Assembly: GCA_028293725.1 (NCBI GenBank)
Contig: JAQGOE010000029.1
Location: 1 to 64,000 of the forward strand
Direction of reading: 5' to 3'
DNA: 64,000 nucleotides
Source: Gammaproteobacteria bacterium
GTDB lineage: Bacteria > Pseudomonadota > Gammaproteobacteria > Steroidobacterales > Steroidobacteraceae
Position numbers and translations under genes: made by a program. The notes beneath the pieces were generated by a model. It was not told where the DNA came from. It did not search any database and worked only from the letters and a program-made list of their open reading frames with translations. This document shows positions 38,088-46,310 of this stretch, piece by piece; the stretch's first letter is position 1, and each line of letters begins with the position of its first letter.

Positions 38088-38495
38088 CTATCGCGCTACA
38101 TCCAGCACGACATCGTCGACCTCGCACCGACTGGGCGCGACATCAATGGGCCGCGCTTCCTCGCGTGCGGCAAACTCAGCCGCTGCCAGCCTCTCGGAGA
38201 ATACTCCCAGGAACCATCTGCTGATCTGCCCCATATCTTCAAGGTATGCAGTAACAAGGAAAACCACTCGCGAGTCATCGGCTGGCCCACGGAAATCACT
38301 GATCTCAACAGTACGGACATCGGACCCGAGGTCCACTTTCCGATAGGCCTGCTGGCTCCATGGATCGGCTGTCGAGACCCTCATCAAATAGGCTTCCCGC
38401 GCAGCCCCCGCCTTGGCGACATCGCTGAATAGGCCCAAAAACAAGTCAGGGCCGGTGTAAGGCGAAATTTTTCGAATCAGTGCGTGGAGAGCCAT
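38088..38495 (-). CDS. Unknown protein cotranscribed with PARG
   Basis: The product is 135 residues, soluble, with no signal peptide. It starts MALHALIRKISPYTGPDLFL and contains STADPWSQQAYRKVDLGSDV, VVFLVTAYLEDMGQISRWFL and GVFSERLAAAEFAAREEARP. Its last codon is 23 bases from the PARG ATG, so the two are probably one transcript. I recognise no family. It could be a partner or a substrate-specific adaptor of PARG, but there is no direct evidence. Confidence 0.6.
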   Translation of the reverse strand: MALHALIRKISPYTGPDLFLGLFSDVAKAGAAREAYLMRVSTADPWSQQAYRKVDLGSDVRTVEISDFRGPADDSRVVFLVTAYLEDMGQISRWFLGVFSERLAAAEFAAREEARPIDVAPSRCEVDDVVLDVAR

Positions 38496-38661
38496 TTTGG
38501 TGGGGCTTTGTTACAGATGAAACTCGCGGTGACATCGGCATTGGGGACCGTCTGGGGTACGGTTGCGTTGCGCCAGGCAGTGCAACCTTGGGGGTTTGTC
38601 AATGTTAGCCCAAAAGCCATACGGCAATGTTGTTTCATCCGGTAACCTGCAGGGCGAACAG

Positions 38662-39093
38662 ATGCGTAGACCCATTGGCCACCGCAGGGCACGGGCCCTG
38701 CTACACCGCGGCTTCATCGGCGCGGGCGGGGTGCTGCTGATAGCCGCCTTCGGCACCGACTACATCTATTACACGACGGCGGTCTGGCAGTGGGCAAACT
38801 TCTCCGCCTGGCTCATCACGGCCGGCCTGATCGTCACGCTCGTTGCTGCTATCTTACTATTGATCGACTTCGCGACGGGGCGCGCCGGCCGGCTCAACAC
38901 GGGTTCCTTCATCCTGGTTACCGCGGCCGCCCTGCTGTCTTTGGTTAACGCGTTCGTGCATAGCCGCGACGCATGGACTTCCGTCGTACCGCAAGGGATC
39001 TTACTGTCCGCGGTGTCCACCATCCTGCTACTCATCGCCGGAGCGCGAGGATGGAGCCTCGCGATGAGCCGCGCGACCGGAGACCGCCCATGA
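38662..39093 (+). CDS. DUF2231-type membrane protein
   Basis: The product is 143 residues from the ATG at 38662, preceded by AGGGCGAACAG. Four hydrophobic helices are visible (FIGAGGVLLIAAFGTDYIYY, FSAWLITAGLIVTLVAAILL, TGSFILVTAAALLSLVNAFV, GILLSAVSTILLLIAGARGW). The pattern of four helices with DYIYYTTAVWQWANFSAWLI fits the DUF2231 family of predicted redox-associated membrane proteins. The stop overlaps the start of the next gene by 4 bases (ATGA), so translation is coupled with the sorbosone-dehydrogenase-like gene. Confidence 0.8.
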   Translation: MRRPIGHRRARALLHRGFIGAGGVLLIAAFGTDYIYYTTAVWQWANFSAWLITAGLIVTLVAAILLLIDFATGRAGRLNTGSFILVTAAALLSLVNAFVHSRDAWTSVVPQGILLSAVSTILLLIAGARGWSLAMSRATGDRP

Positions 39094-40412
39094 GAACGAC
39101 ATCTGTTCGCCCGGTCGCCACGGTGATCTCGTTCGTCGCCCTTGCGGCGTGCAGCTCAAAGGGCGGCGACCCTGCCCGGCAATATGGCCCGGACCCCTAT
39201 TTGCCCGAAGCCCGCGAGTACCTGCTGCCTCCCATGAGCGTTCCGAAGGCGATCGGTTGGAAAGCTGGCGAGATGCCCACGGTTTCCGCAGGCCTCAAGG
39301 TCGAGGCGCTTGCGACAGGGCTCGAGCACCCGCGCACTCTCTATACTCTGCCCAACGGCGATATCCTGGTCGTCGAGAGCAACAGCCCGGGCACCGAACC
39401 CTTTCGGCCCAAGGACTTCATCGCCGGTAAGGTGAAGGCGCGGGCCGGCGCTGCCGCAAAGGGCGGCAATCGCATCACTTTGCTACGCGCCGCCGACGGC
39501 AACGGCAAACCCGAGCTCAGGACGGTCTTTATCGACCATCTCCACTCCCCCTATGGAATTGTGCTCGTTAATGACACGCTGTACGTCGCCAATACCGACG
39601 CGGTCCTCGCCTTCAATTATGTGCCGGGGGTGACGCGGATCGCGTCGCCTGGCGTGAAGCTCACCGATCTTCCAGCAGGCCCGATCGACCATCACTGGAC
39701 GAAGTCGATGACCGCGAGCGCGGACGGTTCGAAGCTCTACGTTGGCGTGGGCTCAAACAGCAACATCACCGAAAACGGCATGGCCGTCGAGGAGGGGCGT
39801 GCCGCCATTTACGAGGTGGACCGGTTGACCGGCGCCAAGCGCATCTTCGCTTCCGGCACGCGTAACCCAACCAGCGTGGCCTTCGAGCCGCGAACGCATC
39901 AGTTGTTCGCCGTCGTCAACGAGCGTGACGAAATCGGCCCCGACCTCGTCCCCGATTATTTGACCTCGATCCGGCAGGGTGGCTTCTACGGCTGGCCCTA
40001 CAGCTATTGGGGAAGTCATGTTGACGTTCGAGTCCACCCTCAGCGCCCGGACCTCGTCGCTCGAGCGATCAAGCCCGACTATGGTCTGAGTTCCCACGTC
40101 GCCCCGCTCGGCCTGCTCTTCAGTGAAGGTCAGCACCTATCGCCGGCCTTCGCCAACGGCGCCTTCATCGGTGAGCACGGCAGTTGGGACCGCAGCCCCT
40201 TGAATGGCTACCAGGTCATTTTCGTACCTTTCGTGGATGGACGGCCGGTCGGCAAGCAGATGCCCGTCGTCACTGGCTTCCTCGGCAGTGACAACGAGGC
40301 GGTTCACGGACGGCCCGTGGGCCTCGCGCTGGACCAGAGCGGAGCACTGCTCATCGCAGACGATGTTGGAAACGCCGTATGGCGCGTGAGTGCAACCCAG
40401 CCGGGAACCTAA
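39090..40412 (+). CDS. Sorbosone dehydrogenase-like PQQ-type lipoprotein
   Basis: The product is 440 residues. It starts with a lipoprotein signal (TVISFVALAACSSKGG, lipid-attachment Cys21). A six-bladed propeller typical of soluble glucose/sorbosone dehydrogenases follows: LEHPRTLYTLPNGDILVVES, HLHSPYGIVLVNDTLYVANT, GTRNPTSVAFEP, FYGWPYSYWGSHVD, APLGLLFSEGQHL and IGEHGSWDRSPLNGYQVIF. The family oxidises sugars with PQQ in the periplasm, passing electrons to cytochrome. Cofactor binding is inferred. It is translationally coupled to a DUF2231 membrane protein, and a cytochrome c gene lies convergent 14 bases downstream. Confidence 0.83.
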   Translation: MRTTSVRPVATVISFVALAACSSKGGDPARQYGPDPYLPEAREYLLPPMSVPKAIGWKAGEMPTVSAGLKVEALATGLEHPRTLYTLPNGDILVVESNSPGTEPFRPKDFIAGKVKARAGAAAKGGNRITLLRAADGNGKPELRTVFIDHLHSPYGIVLVNDTLYVANTDAVLAFNYVPGVTRIASPGVKLTDLPAGPIDHHWTKSMTASADGSKLYVGVGSNSNITENGMAVEEGRAAIYEVDRLTGAKRIFASGTRNPTSVAFEPRTHQLFAVVNERDEIGPDLVPDYLTSIRQGGFYGWPYSYWGSHVDVRVHPQRPDLVARAIKPDYGLSSHVAPLGLLFSEGQHLSPAFANGAFIGEHGSWDRSPLNGYQVIFVPFVDGRPVGKQMPVVTGFLGSDNEAVHGRPVGLALDQSGALLIADDVGNAVWRVSATQPGT

Positions 40413-40426
40413 ACCGGATAGTTGTC

Positions 40427-40885
40427 CTACTTGGCTGCGAGCGGCTGCGAGGCGGCTAACGTCCTGGCCGCATTCCGCTCGCTCAGAGGAGCGGATCCCA
40501 CCGGGAAACCGTTCTTCTGCAGAATGTAGGCCGTGATGTTCCACATCTTTTCGTCCGGGACCGACCCCGGATTGTTGGCGGGCATCTTCGAGTGCTCAAA
40601 CTGGAAGAGGTCACCGAGTGGTTTGTTGATCCACTGACTCAGGAACGCATCGCCGACGAGTGCGGGACCGAGCGCCCCCTTGAGATCCGGCCGATGGCAT
40701 TGAGCGCAGTAGCTGTTGAAAGTGACGTGGCCATGCGCGGCCTGATCCTGCGTGTACCAGCCGTCGCTCGTCCCGGCATCGGAGGCAAGCACGTAGATGC
40801 TGGGCGCAGCGCTAGCGCACAAGAAGGCGCAGCAGAAAACGCCAAAATGTCGCCGACGCGCTCTTGGTTTCGCTTCATCGCTCAT
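40427..40885 (-). CDS. Exported c-type cytochrome
   Basis: The product is 152 residues from the ATG at 40885 (AGGAGTACAACCTC upstream). The N-terminus has a signal or anchor segment (FGVFCCAFLCASAAPSIYVL). One haem site, SYCAQCH (Cys60, Cys63, His64), is followed by GPALVGDAFLSQW and EHSKMPANNPGSVPDEKMWN, which supplies the axial Met and the class I fold. It may accept electrons from the adjacent, convergent sorbosone-dehydrogenase-like enzyme. Its promoter region is shared with the divergent HbpS-like gene. Confidence 0.88.
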   Translation of the reverse strand: MSDEAKPRARRRHFGVFCCAFLCASAAPSIYVLASDAGTSDGWYTQDQAAHGHVTFNSYCAQCHRPDLKGALGPALVGDAFLSQWINKPLGDLFQFEHSKMPANNPGSVPDEKMWNITAYILQKNGFPVGSAPLSERNAARTLAASQPLAAK

Positions 40886-41197
40886 GAGGTTGTACTCCTG
40901 GATGGCACCTTGTGACCGCCGCGAGCAACTGCCCACCGGCGGTGCTGCAAGTACTCTTGCATCTGGGGATTCCGCTGCGATTACGTGGCGGTTCGCCACC
41001 GTTTCATTTGTAACGCAGCTGCGCAGTTCTCGACCGGCCGCCAAGCCCCGGCCGCAGCATGTCGTGACTCATCGAGCGTCAATACGCACAAATATGGACG
41101 AATGAGCGCATAGGGATTCAATCGCAACTCCCTCGATGGGGCGCATAGTGCCGCTGTGAGTTTCCCGGCAATGTCCCTTCTTCCTTCGGGAGCCCCT
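40886..41197. promoter_or_regulatory. Divergent promoter region with a hairpin
   Basis: These 312 bases lie between the cytochrome c gene and the HbpS-like gene. A perfect palindrome, GTGGCG-GTT-CGCCAC, lies at 40985-40999 and could be an operator or an RNA hairpin. Short open frames here have no ribosome site. Nothing else is recognised. Confidence 0.4.
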
Positions 41198-41596
41198 ATG
41201 TTGACTTTGAACGATGCAATGAAAGTGATAAGCGCCGCGCAGAAGAAAGCAGCGGCAATTGGCCAACCCATGAACGTCGCCGTTGCGGACGGCGGAGGCA
41301 ATCTCGTCGCTCACGTACGCATGGACGGCGCGTGGCTCGGCAGCATCGACATTTCGATCAAGAAGGCATTCACGGCGCGTGCGTTCGATATTGCCACCCG
41401 GGATCTGGCCCCCCTGGCGCAACCGGGCGGTGACTTCTTTGGCATCAACACCTCAAACCAAGGGCGCATCATGATCTTTGCAGGCGGCATCCCGCTGAAG
41501 CGCGCTGGAGAAGTCGTGGGCGCGATTGGCGTAAGCGGCGGTTCGGGCGAGCAGGACCAGGCGGTGGCCGAAGCGGGCGCGGCGGCCTTCAGTTAG
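41198..41596 (+). CDS. HbpS/GlcG-type heme-degrading family protein
   Basis: The product is 132 residues from the ATG at 41198 (GGGAGCCCCT upstream); a GTG at 41156 is in frame but lacks support. The Pfam Haem_degrading pattern is clear: LNDAMKVISAAQKKAAAIGQ, MNVAVADGGGNLVAHVRMDG, DISIKKAFTARAFDIAT, PGGDFFGINTSNQGRIMIFA, GGIPLKRAGEVVGAIGVSGG and EQDQAVAEAGAAAF. Family members include GlcG of glycolate loci and redox/haem-binding HbpS. Cytoplasmic. It is 21 bases upstream of the formaldehyde dehydrogenase gene, so the two form an operon. Confidence 0.87.
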   Translation: MLTLNDAMKVISAAQKKAAAIGQPMNVAVADGGGNLVAHVRMDGAWLGSIDISIKKAFTARAFDIATRDLAPLAQPGGDFFGINTSNQGRIMIFAGGIPLKRAGEVVGAIGVSGGSGEQDQAVAEAGAAAFS

Positions 41597-41617
41597 AGGC
41601 ACTAGGAGCATTCAATC

Positions 41618-42808
41618 ATGGCAAGCAATCGCGGTGTCGTGTACGTGGGCCCCGGCAAGGTCGAGGTGCGCAGCATCGACTATCCGAAGCTGGTGGATCC
41701 TCGCGGCAAGAAAATCAACCACGGCGTAATCCTGAAGGTCGTGGTCACCAACATCTGCGGCAGCGATCAACACATGGTGCGAGGGCGCACCACCGCCCCC
41801 GCGGGGCTCGTTCTGGGCCACGAGATTACGGGCGAAGTGATCGAGATCGGGGCCGACGTCGAGTTCATCAAGGTCGGCGACCTCGTCTCGACTCCATTCA
41901 ACGTGGCCTGCGGTCGCTGCCGCAACTGCCGCGACCGCGAAACCGGAGTCTGTCTGACAGTGAATCCAGGGCGCGCCGGCGGCGCCTACGGCTACGTGGA
42001 TATGGGTGGATGGATCGGTGGCCAGGCGGAGTACGTCATGGTTCCTTACGCCGACTTCAACTTGTTGAAATTCCCCGACAAGGCGCAGGCGATGGAGAAG
42101 ATCCAGGATCTGACCTGTCTCACCGATATCCTACCGACCGGATATCACGGCTGTGTCAACGCCGGCGTGACCACCGGATCGACAGTTCTCATATCCGGCG
42201 CCGGGCCCGTCGGGCTCGCCGCAGCCGCCTCCGCGCTGCTGTTGGGCGCGGCCGTGGTGATCGTCACCGATTTCAACAAAGAGCGGCTCGCGCATGCGGC
42301 CTCGTTCGGCTGCGAGACGATCGACCTGTCACAAGGAGGCTCGCTCGGCGAGCGCATCAACCAGATACTCAAGGAGCCCGAAGTGGATTGTGCCGTCGAT
42401 TGCGTTGGGTTCGAGGCCAGGCAGCGCGGCGGCGAGGAGCAACCCGCCACGGTCCTCAATCAGTTGATGGCAGTAACGCGCGCGGCGGGCAGAATCGGCA
42501 TTCCGGGACTGTATGTCACGGAGGACCCGGGAGCCAAGGAGGCGGCGGCCAAAGAAGGCAATTTGAGCCTGCGTTTCGGGCTGGGATGGGCGAAGTCGCA
42601 CGCCTTTTTCACCGGCCAGACGCCGGTATTGAAATACAACCGCGGCTTGATGATGGCCATTCTGAATGGCCGTATCCAGATCGCCAAAGCCGTGAACACG
42701 ACGGTGATCAGCTTGGATGACGCGCCCAAGGGTTACGCCGACTTCGACAAGGGCGTCGCACGCAAGTTTGTCATCGATCCCCACGGCAGCTTGAGGAAAG
42801 GTCGGTAA
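41618..42808 (+). CDS. fdhA: Glutathione-independent formaldehyde dehydrogenase (zinc-dependent)
   Basis: The product is 396 residues, the usual length for Pseudomonas-type FdhA. Zinc ligands are visible: catalytic Cys47 in TNICGSDQH and His68 in VLGHEITGEV, and structural Cys98, Cys101, Cys104 and Cys112. The Rossmann motif is GAGPVGLAAAASALLLGAAV, followed by an Asp (VTDF) that favours NAD. The enzyme oxidises formaldehyde (or acts as a dismutase) with tightly bound NAD and no glutathione. TAGGAGCATTCAATC precedes the ATG. Its position behind a HbpS-like gene is common in loci for aldehyde detoxification. Confidence 0.9.
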   Translation: MASNRGVVYVGPGKVEVRSIDYPKLVDPRGKKINHGVILKVVVTNICGSDQHMVRGRTTAPAGLVLGHEITGEVIEIGADVEFIKVGDLVSTPFNVACGRCRNCRDRETGVCLTVNPGRAGGAYGYVDMGGWIGGQAEYVMVPYADFNLLKFPDKAQAMEKIQDLTCLTDILPTGYHGCVNAGVTTGSTVLISGAGPVGLAAAASALLLGAAVVIVTDFNKERLAHAASFGCETIDLSQGGSLGERINQILKEPEVDCAVDCVGFEARQRGGEEQPATVLNQLMAVTRAAGRIGIPGLYVTEDPGAKEAAAKEGNLSLRFGLGWAKSHAFFTGQTPVLKYNRGLMMAILNGRIQIAKAVNTTVISLDDAPKGYADFDKGVARKFVIDPHGSLRKGR

Positions 42809-42834
42809 CTCTGGAAGAAGTACCAAAGGCGAGC

Positions 42835-44682
42835 TCAGTTCGGGGTTCCACCATACCCAAACGGGTCGAAGTCGTCGGCCACGACGATGATCCACGCAGT
42901 CGAGGCCGTGCTGGGTATCGGATTGGCGTACCACCCGAAGGGAACCCGGTAGCGCCTGCTGGCGTACAGGTAGGGCTTGCTCGCCTGCACGATCAAGCTC
43001 TGATAATCCGCCGGCTTCCCCGGAAAATCGGTGCGCTGGTACCTGTCGAACCGCAAGCTTTGGACGGCATCGAGCATGGCGCTCTCGTCTTCCCTGAGAC
43101 CCCGCTCGTATTGCGCAGCACCAGCGGCGTCCGCGGAGGATCGCGGTCCTCTGCCGTAGTGTCTGATCATGTTGCGAACCATCACGATTGCGCCCGCAGT
43201 CCACTCCGCAGACAGGACGCCCTGTTTGTAGGTGCCGTCTGGATTCGTGCCATTACCGTCCTGGTCCGAATAACCGACGCCCCAGAGTGTCTGGCCCACT
43301 CCGTACGCACCCCAACTCTTGACCTCGCTCCAGATACGAAACGCGGCACCGAATCCGAACCACTCGTCTATCCGATCCGCGCCGAGCGCCGCGACGCCCC
43401 ACGTATTGACGTCGATCGCACGTGGCCGCAGCACAGGCACCCACGGGCGTTTCAAGGTGGGATCATTCGCAAAACCTCCCTGCACGAACTCACTGCCGTT
43501 CCAGGCGGCGTTCTTGAAGAAACTCAACAGCCCAGCCGTCAGCCGGTGATCCGGTAATTGGCCTCCGCTGACCATGGTACGAATCAGCGCGACAGCACTC
43601 CGTATCCTGCCTTTGTCATCCTGGGTGAGATGGGTGTCGTTGGCCAGCTCAGCTTGCAGTGTCGCCCTCAGCACCTGCAGGCCAGCGTATAGGGAGAAAT
43701 TGTTCTCAACTGAGACGAGGTAAGGACTGACACGCTCATCGCTATCATTCTTCAAGGTATGCGACGGACCGTAATAAACGGCGCCGAGCGGCGACTGCAT
43801 GGCCGCGAAAGTGGGCAGGATCTCGAGTGCATTGCGGACCGCCAACTCCTCGAATGGCACGCACTTGCCCTTTTGCCCGAGAACATAGTGAATGTACGCG
43901 GCGTGCAGCGGCCCGAGCAGATAGGCCCAGGCATTCTCGCCAGTCACCGGCTTCCAATCCGTCCAGACAATTCTTCCGGGCCTGTATTGTGGATTGTCGC
44001 GGGGCATTTCCTCCGCCGTGACCAGGGACGCGTAGCGGGAGTCCATCAGCGGATCGTCCGCCAGCCAGGTGGGCGCGGCCATCCTGAACGAGTAGGCTGA
44101 CTTTGGGTTCTGTACGACATGATCGTTGTAACGATATAGATCACCGCTGGTGACGGCCCGTTTTCCAAGAGGCGTGTTGACCAGCGCCGTGCGACCTTCC
44201 GCGTCAGCCAGCACCCTGTTCTGATGTGTAGCCAGGCGGTATGCGTCTGCATCGATGAAGTTGGTGAATCCGTTGGCCACCGATCCCAACACGACGGCAA
44301 TTTGCCAAACCGCCGCATCGTAGATATTCGTGCCGTTGTGGACGTTGACCCGCTCGGTTTGGAGAACTCCAGCATCTCCAGTGCGGGGCTTCAGCGTGTA
44401 GTCCGCCGGGTCATAGAGATCCGTCACTGCGCATTTCCTGTCGGGAAACGCGCAGACATACTTCCCCCAGTATTGTTCGCTATCCTGGAAGCTGAAGGGC
44501 ACAGCGATACCTTGCTTGCGATAGGCAGCAGGGAAATACAGAGCACCCTCTTTGGTCGATCGGTCGGACACCAGGAACTCGTACGTGGCGCCGAGGTCCT
44601 GAACGACAACTGGGCCGGCGCAGGCGGACGGAACGAGCACGAGCGCAAGTACGGCACCCAGCACCGGGGAATACCCTCTCAT
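42835..44682 (-). CDS. Exported protein, possible (alpha/alpha)6-toroid glycosidase, family unassigned
   Basis: The product is 615 residues from the ATG at 44682, which opens a signal peptide (MRGYSPVLGAVLALVLVPSA); a longer start at 44760 would overlap the halogenase gene. The mature protein has many evenly spaced amphipathic helices and motifs reminiscent of alpha/alpha-toroid carbohydrate enzymes: YLVSVENNFSLYAGLQVLRA, DVNTWGVAALGADRIDEWFG, GVGQTLWGVGYSDQDGNG, GVLSAEWTAGAIVMVRNMIR, and near the end RVPFGWYANPIPSTASTAWI. Acidic residues in VSVENNF, YSDQDG and SAEWT are candidate catalytic positions; this is inference. I cannot name a GH family. It lies 58 bases downstream of the halogenase on the same strand, inside the carbohydrate locus. 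Confidence 0.6.
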   Translation of the reverse strand: MRGYSPVLGAVLALVLVPSACAGPVVVQDLGATYEFLVSDRSTKEGALYFPAAYRKQGIAVPFSFQDSEQYWGKYVCAFPDRKCAVTDLYDPADYTLKPRTGDAGVLQTERVNVHNGTNIYDAAVWQIAVVLGSVANGFTNFIDADAYRLATHQNRVLADAEGRTALVNTPLGKRAVTSGDLYRYNDHVVQNPKSAYSFRMAAPTWLADDPLMDSRYASLVTAEEMPRDNPQYRPGRIVWTDWKPVTGENAWAYLLGPLHAAYIHYVLGQKGKCVPFEELAVRNALEILPTFAAMQSPLGAVYYGPSHTLKNDSDERVSPYLVSVENNFSLYAGLQVLRATLQAELANDTHLTQDDKGRIRSAVALIRTMVSGGQLPDHRLTAGLLSFFKNAAWNGSEFVQGGFANDPTLKRPWVPVLRPRAIDVNTWGVAALGADRIDEWFGFGAAFRIWSEVKSWGAYGVGQTLWGVGYSDQDGNGTNPDGTYKQGVLSAEWTAGAIVMVRNMIRHYGRGPRSSADAAGAAQYERGLREDESAMLDAVQSLRFDRYQRTDFPGKPADYQSLIVQASKPYLYASRRYRVPFGWYANPIPSTASTAWIIVVADDFDPFGYGGTPN

Positions 44683-44740
44683 TCGACACACTCGACTCGG
44701 CCAGATGGATTTCAGCACACAGGCATCCGAGTTCGGGGCT

Positions 44741-46282
44741 TCAGATCTTCTGCAGGCCATACCGCCGCACGCGCATCAGTAAATCGCGATTCGTCGGCAG
44801 CATCGCCGCCAATGCGTGGGCATGCCTGGCAGTCTCATTCATCGACTCCAGCGCCAGGTTGCGCTCAGTGTCGCTCGACAGCCAGCTCGCGCTTTCGGTG
44901 GGGAACCCCATACCGTAGAGGATGTATTGATAGCTCGCCGCGGAAAAGACTTCCTCGCGCTGCCCGAAGTCATCGTGCCAGGGGCTATGCTGACGCCAAT
45001 ACTCCAAGCCGGCGCGCAAGCTATCCGGAATCGAGTCACTGCGCCGATTGTCACTCCAGAATGGCGAGTCCGTGCGCCGACTCAACACGTAATGCAACTT
45101 GAGAAAGTCGACAATCCGCTCCCAGCGATACCGGAATGTCTCATTGAAGACGCGCGCGGCGTGTTGCATGGCCGCGCGCGAGCTGGGCAGCAGGTTGGCA
45201 AGCGACTTGGCCGACAGTTCGATCATGACAATGGCCGATGCCTCCAGCGGCTCCAGAAAGCCCGCGGACAGCCCGATGGCGACACAGTTGTGCGTCCAGT
45301 ATTGCTGCCGATAGCCTGAATTGATGCCAATGTTGCGAAAGCTCAGCTCGGCTGAAGTGTCCCCACGCGCACTCAAATAGGTCCGCAACTCCTCGAGCGC
45401 CTTCTCATCTGACACGTGGTTGCTGGAATACACGTATCCGACACCGCGTCGAGTCGACAGGCCAATGTCCCACACCCACCCGGAAGACTGCGCGGTGGAC
45501 AGCGTCGTCGAGGCGATTGGAGCGGCCTCGTCGGCATACGGTACCTGCACCGCCCACGCCTTATCGACGAACAGCACATCCTTGCTCGCCAGAAACGGCA
45601 CTCCGAAATGCTTCCCGATCAACAGGGACGTGAAGCCACTGCAGTCCACGAACAAATCGCCCGCGAGCTGACTTCCGGAGCGTGTCACCAGGTGAGAGAT
45701 AAATCCCGACTCGTCGGACTCGACCCGCGCGATCTCGTCGTAAACATGACTGACACCGAGCTTCTCAACGCAGTGCTTCTGCAGAAAAGGCACGAACTTT
45801 CCGGCGTCGAGGTGGTAGGCGTAGTTGGCGAGTCCGGCATACTCCGGCGTCGTGATCTGCTTGGGTGCCAACCTCTTGGCGCACAGCTCGGGCTGAAAGC
45901 ACACGCTGGTCGCGAAACTCTGCCGCCGTGGGCCCTCGAGCCAGTAGGGTGCCACGTTGCGATCGGCGTAGGCTGCCGGCAACGTGAACGGGTGCCAGTA
46001 CATGTCGGAATCACTTCCGTCCACCCACCTGGCGAACTGCGACCCCTGCTTGAAGGAGGCATCGCACTCACGCAGGAAATCAGTTTCACTGACGCCAATC
46101 TGTTTCAACGTCGAGCGGATCGTCGGCCAGGTGCCCTCGCCCACCCCGATCGGCGGCTGCTGGCGCGACTCGATCAGTGTAATGGCGACGCCCTGCTCGC
46201 CCCGCCGGGGGTACCGCGATCCCAACACCCCGGCGACGATCCAACCGGCGGTGCCGCCGCCGACAATCACAATCCTGCGCAC
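44741..46282 (-). CDS. Flavin-dependent tryptophan halogenase family protein
   Basis: The product is 513 residues from a GTG at 46282 (GGGGAGGGGATGCT upstream), which puts the FAD-binding GGGTAGW at residues 8-14. The catalytic pair known from PrnA/RebH is kept: Lys78 in CDASFKQGSQF and Glu347 in GFLEPLEASAI. The WxWxIP motif that blocks monooxygenase chemistry is altered to WVWDIG (269-274), with Gly for Pro. Family enzymes chlorinate or brominate indoles and related aromatics with FADH2 from a partner reductase. In Caulobacter- and Xanthomonas-type genomes, homologues sit next to TonB receptors, SapC and cupin genes, as here, and their substrate is unknown. It follows the SapC gene by 28 bases. 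Confidence 0.88.
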   Translation of the reverse strand: MRRIVIVGGGTAGWIVAGVLGSRYPRRGEQGVAITLIESRQQPPIGVGEGTWPTIRSTLKQIGVSETDFLRECDASFKQGSQFARWVDGSDSDMYWHPFTLPAAYADRNVAPYWLEGPRRQSFATSVCFQPELCAKRLAPKQITTPEYAGLANYAYHLDAGKFVPFLQKHCVEKLGVSHVYDEIARVESDESGFISHLVTRSGSQLAGDLFVDCSGFTSLLIGKHFGVPFLASKDVLFVDKAWAVQVPYADEAAPIASTTLSTAQSSGWVWDIGLSTRRGVGYVYSSNHVSDEKALEELRTYLSARGDTSAELSFRNIGINSGYRQQYWTHNCVAIGLSAGFLEPLEASAIVMIELSAKSLANLLPSSRAAMQHAARVFNETFRYRWERIVDFLKLHYVLSRRTDSPFWSDNRRSDSIPDSLRAGLEYWRQHSPWHDDFGQREEVFSAASYQYILYGMGFPTESASWLSSDTERNLALESMNETARHAHALAAMLPTNRDLLMRVRRYGLQKI

Positions 46283-46310
46283 AGCATCCCCTCCCCGACC
46301 CGTTGCCTGT

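Noticed and set aside
42329..43204. Minus-strand open frame of 291 codons overlapping fdhA
   Set aside because: Antisense to a formaldehyde dehydrogenase with all zinc ligands; its translation is low-complexity and basic.
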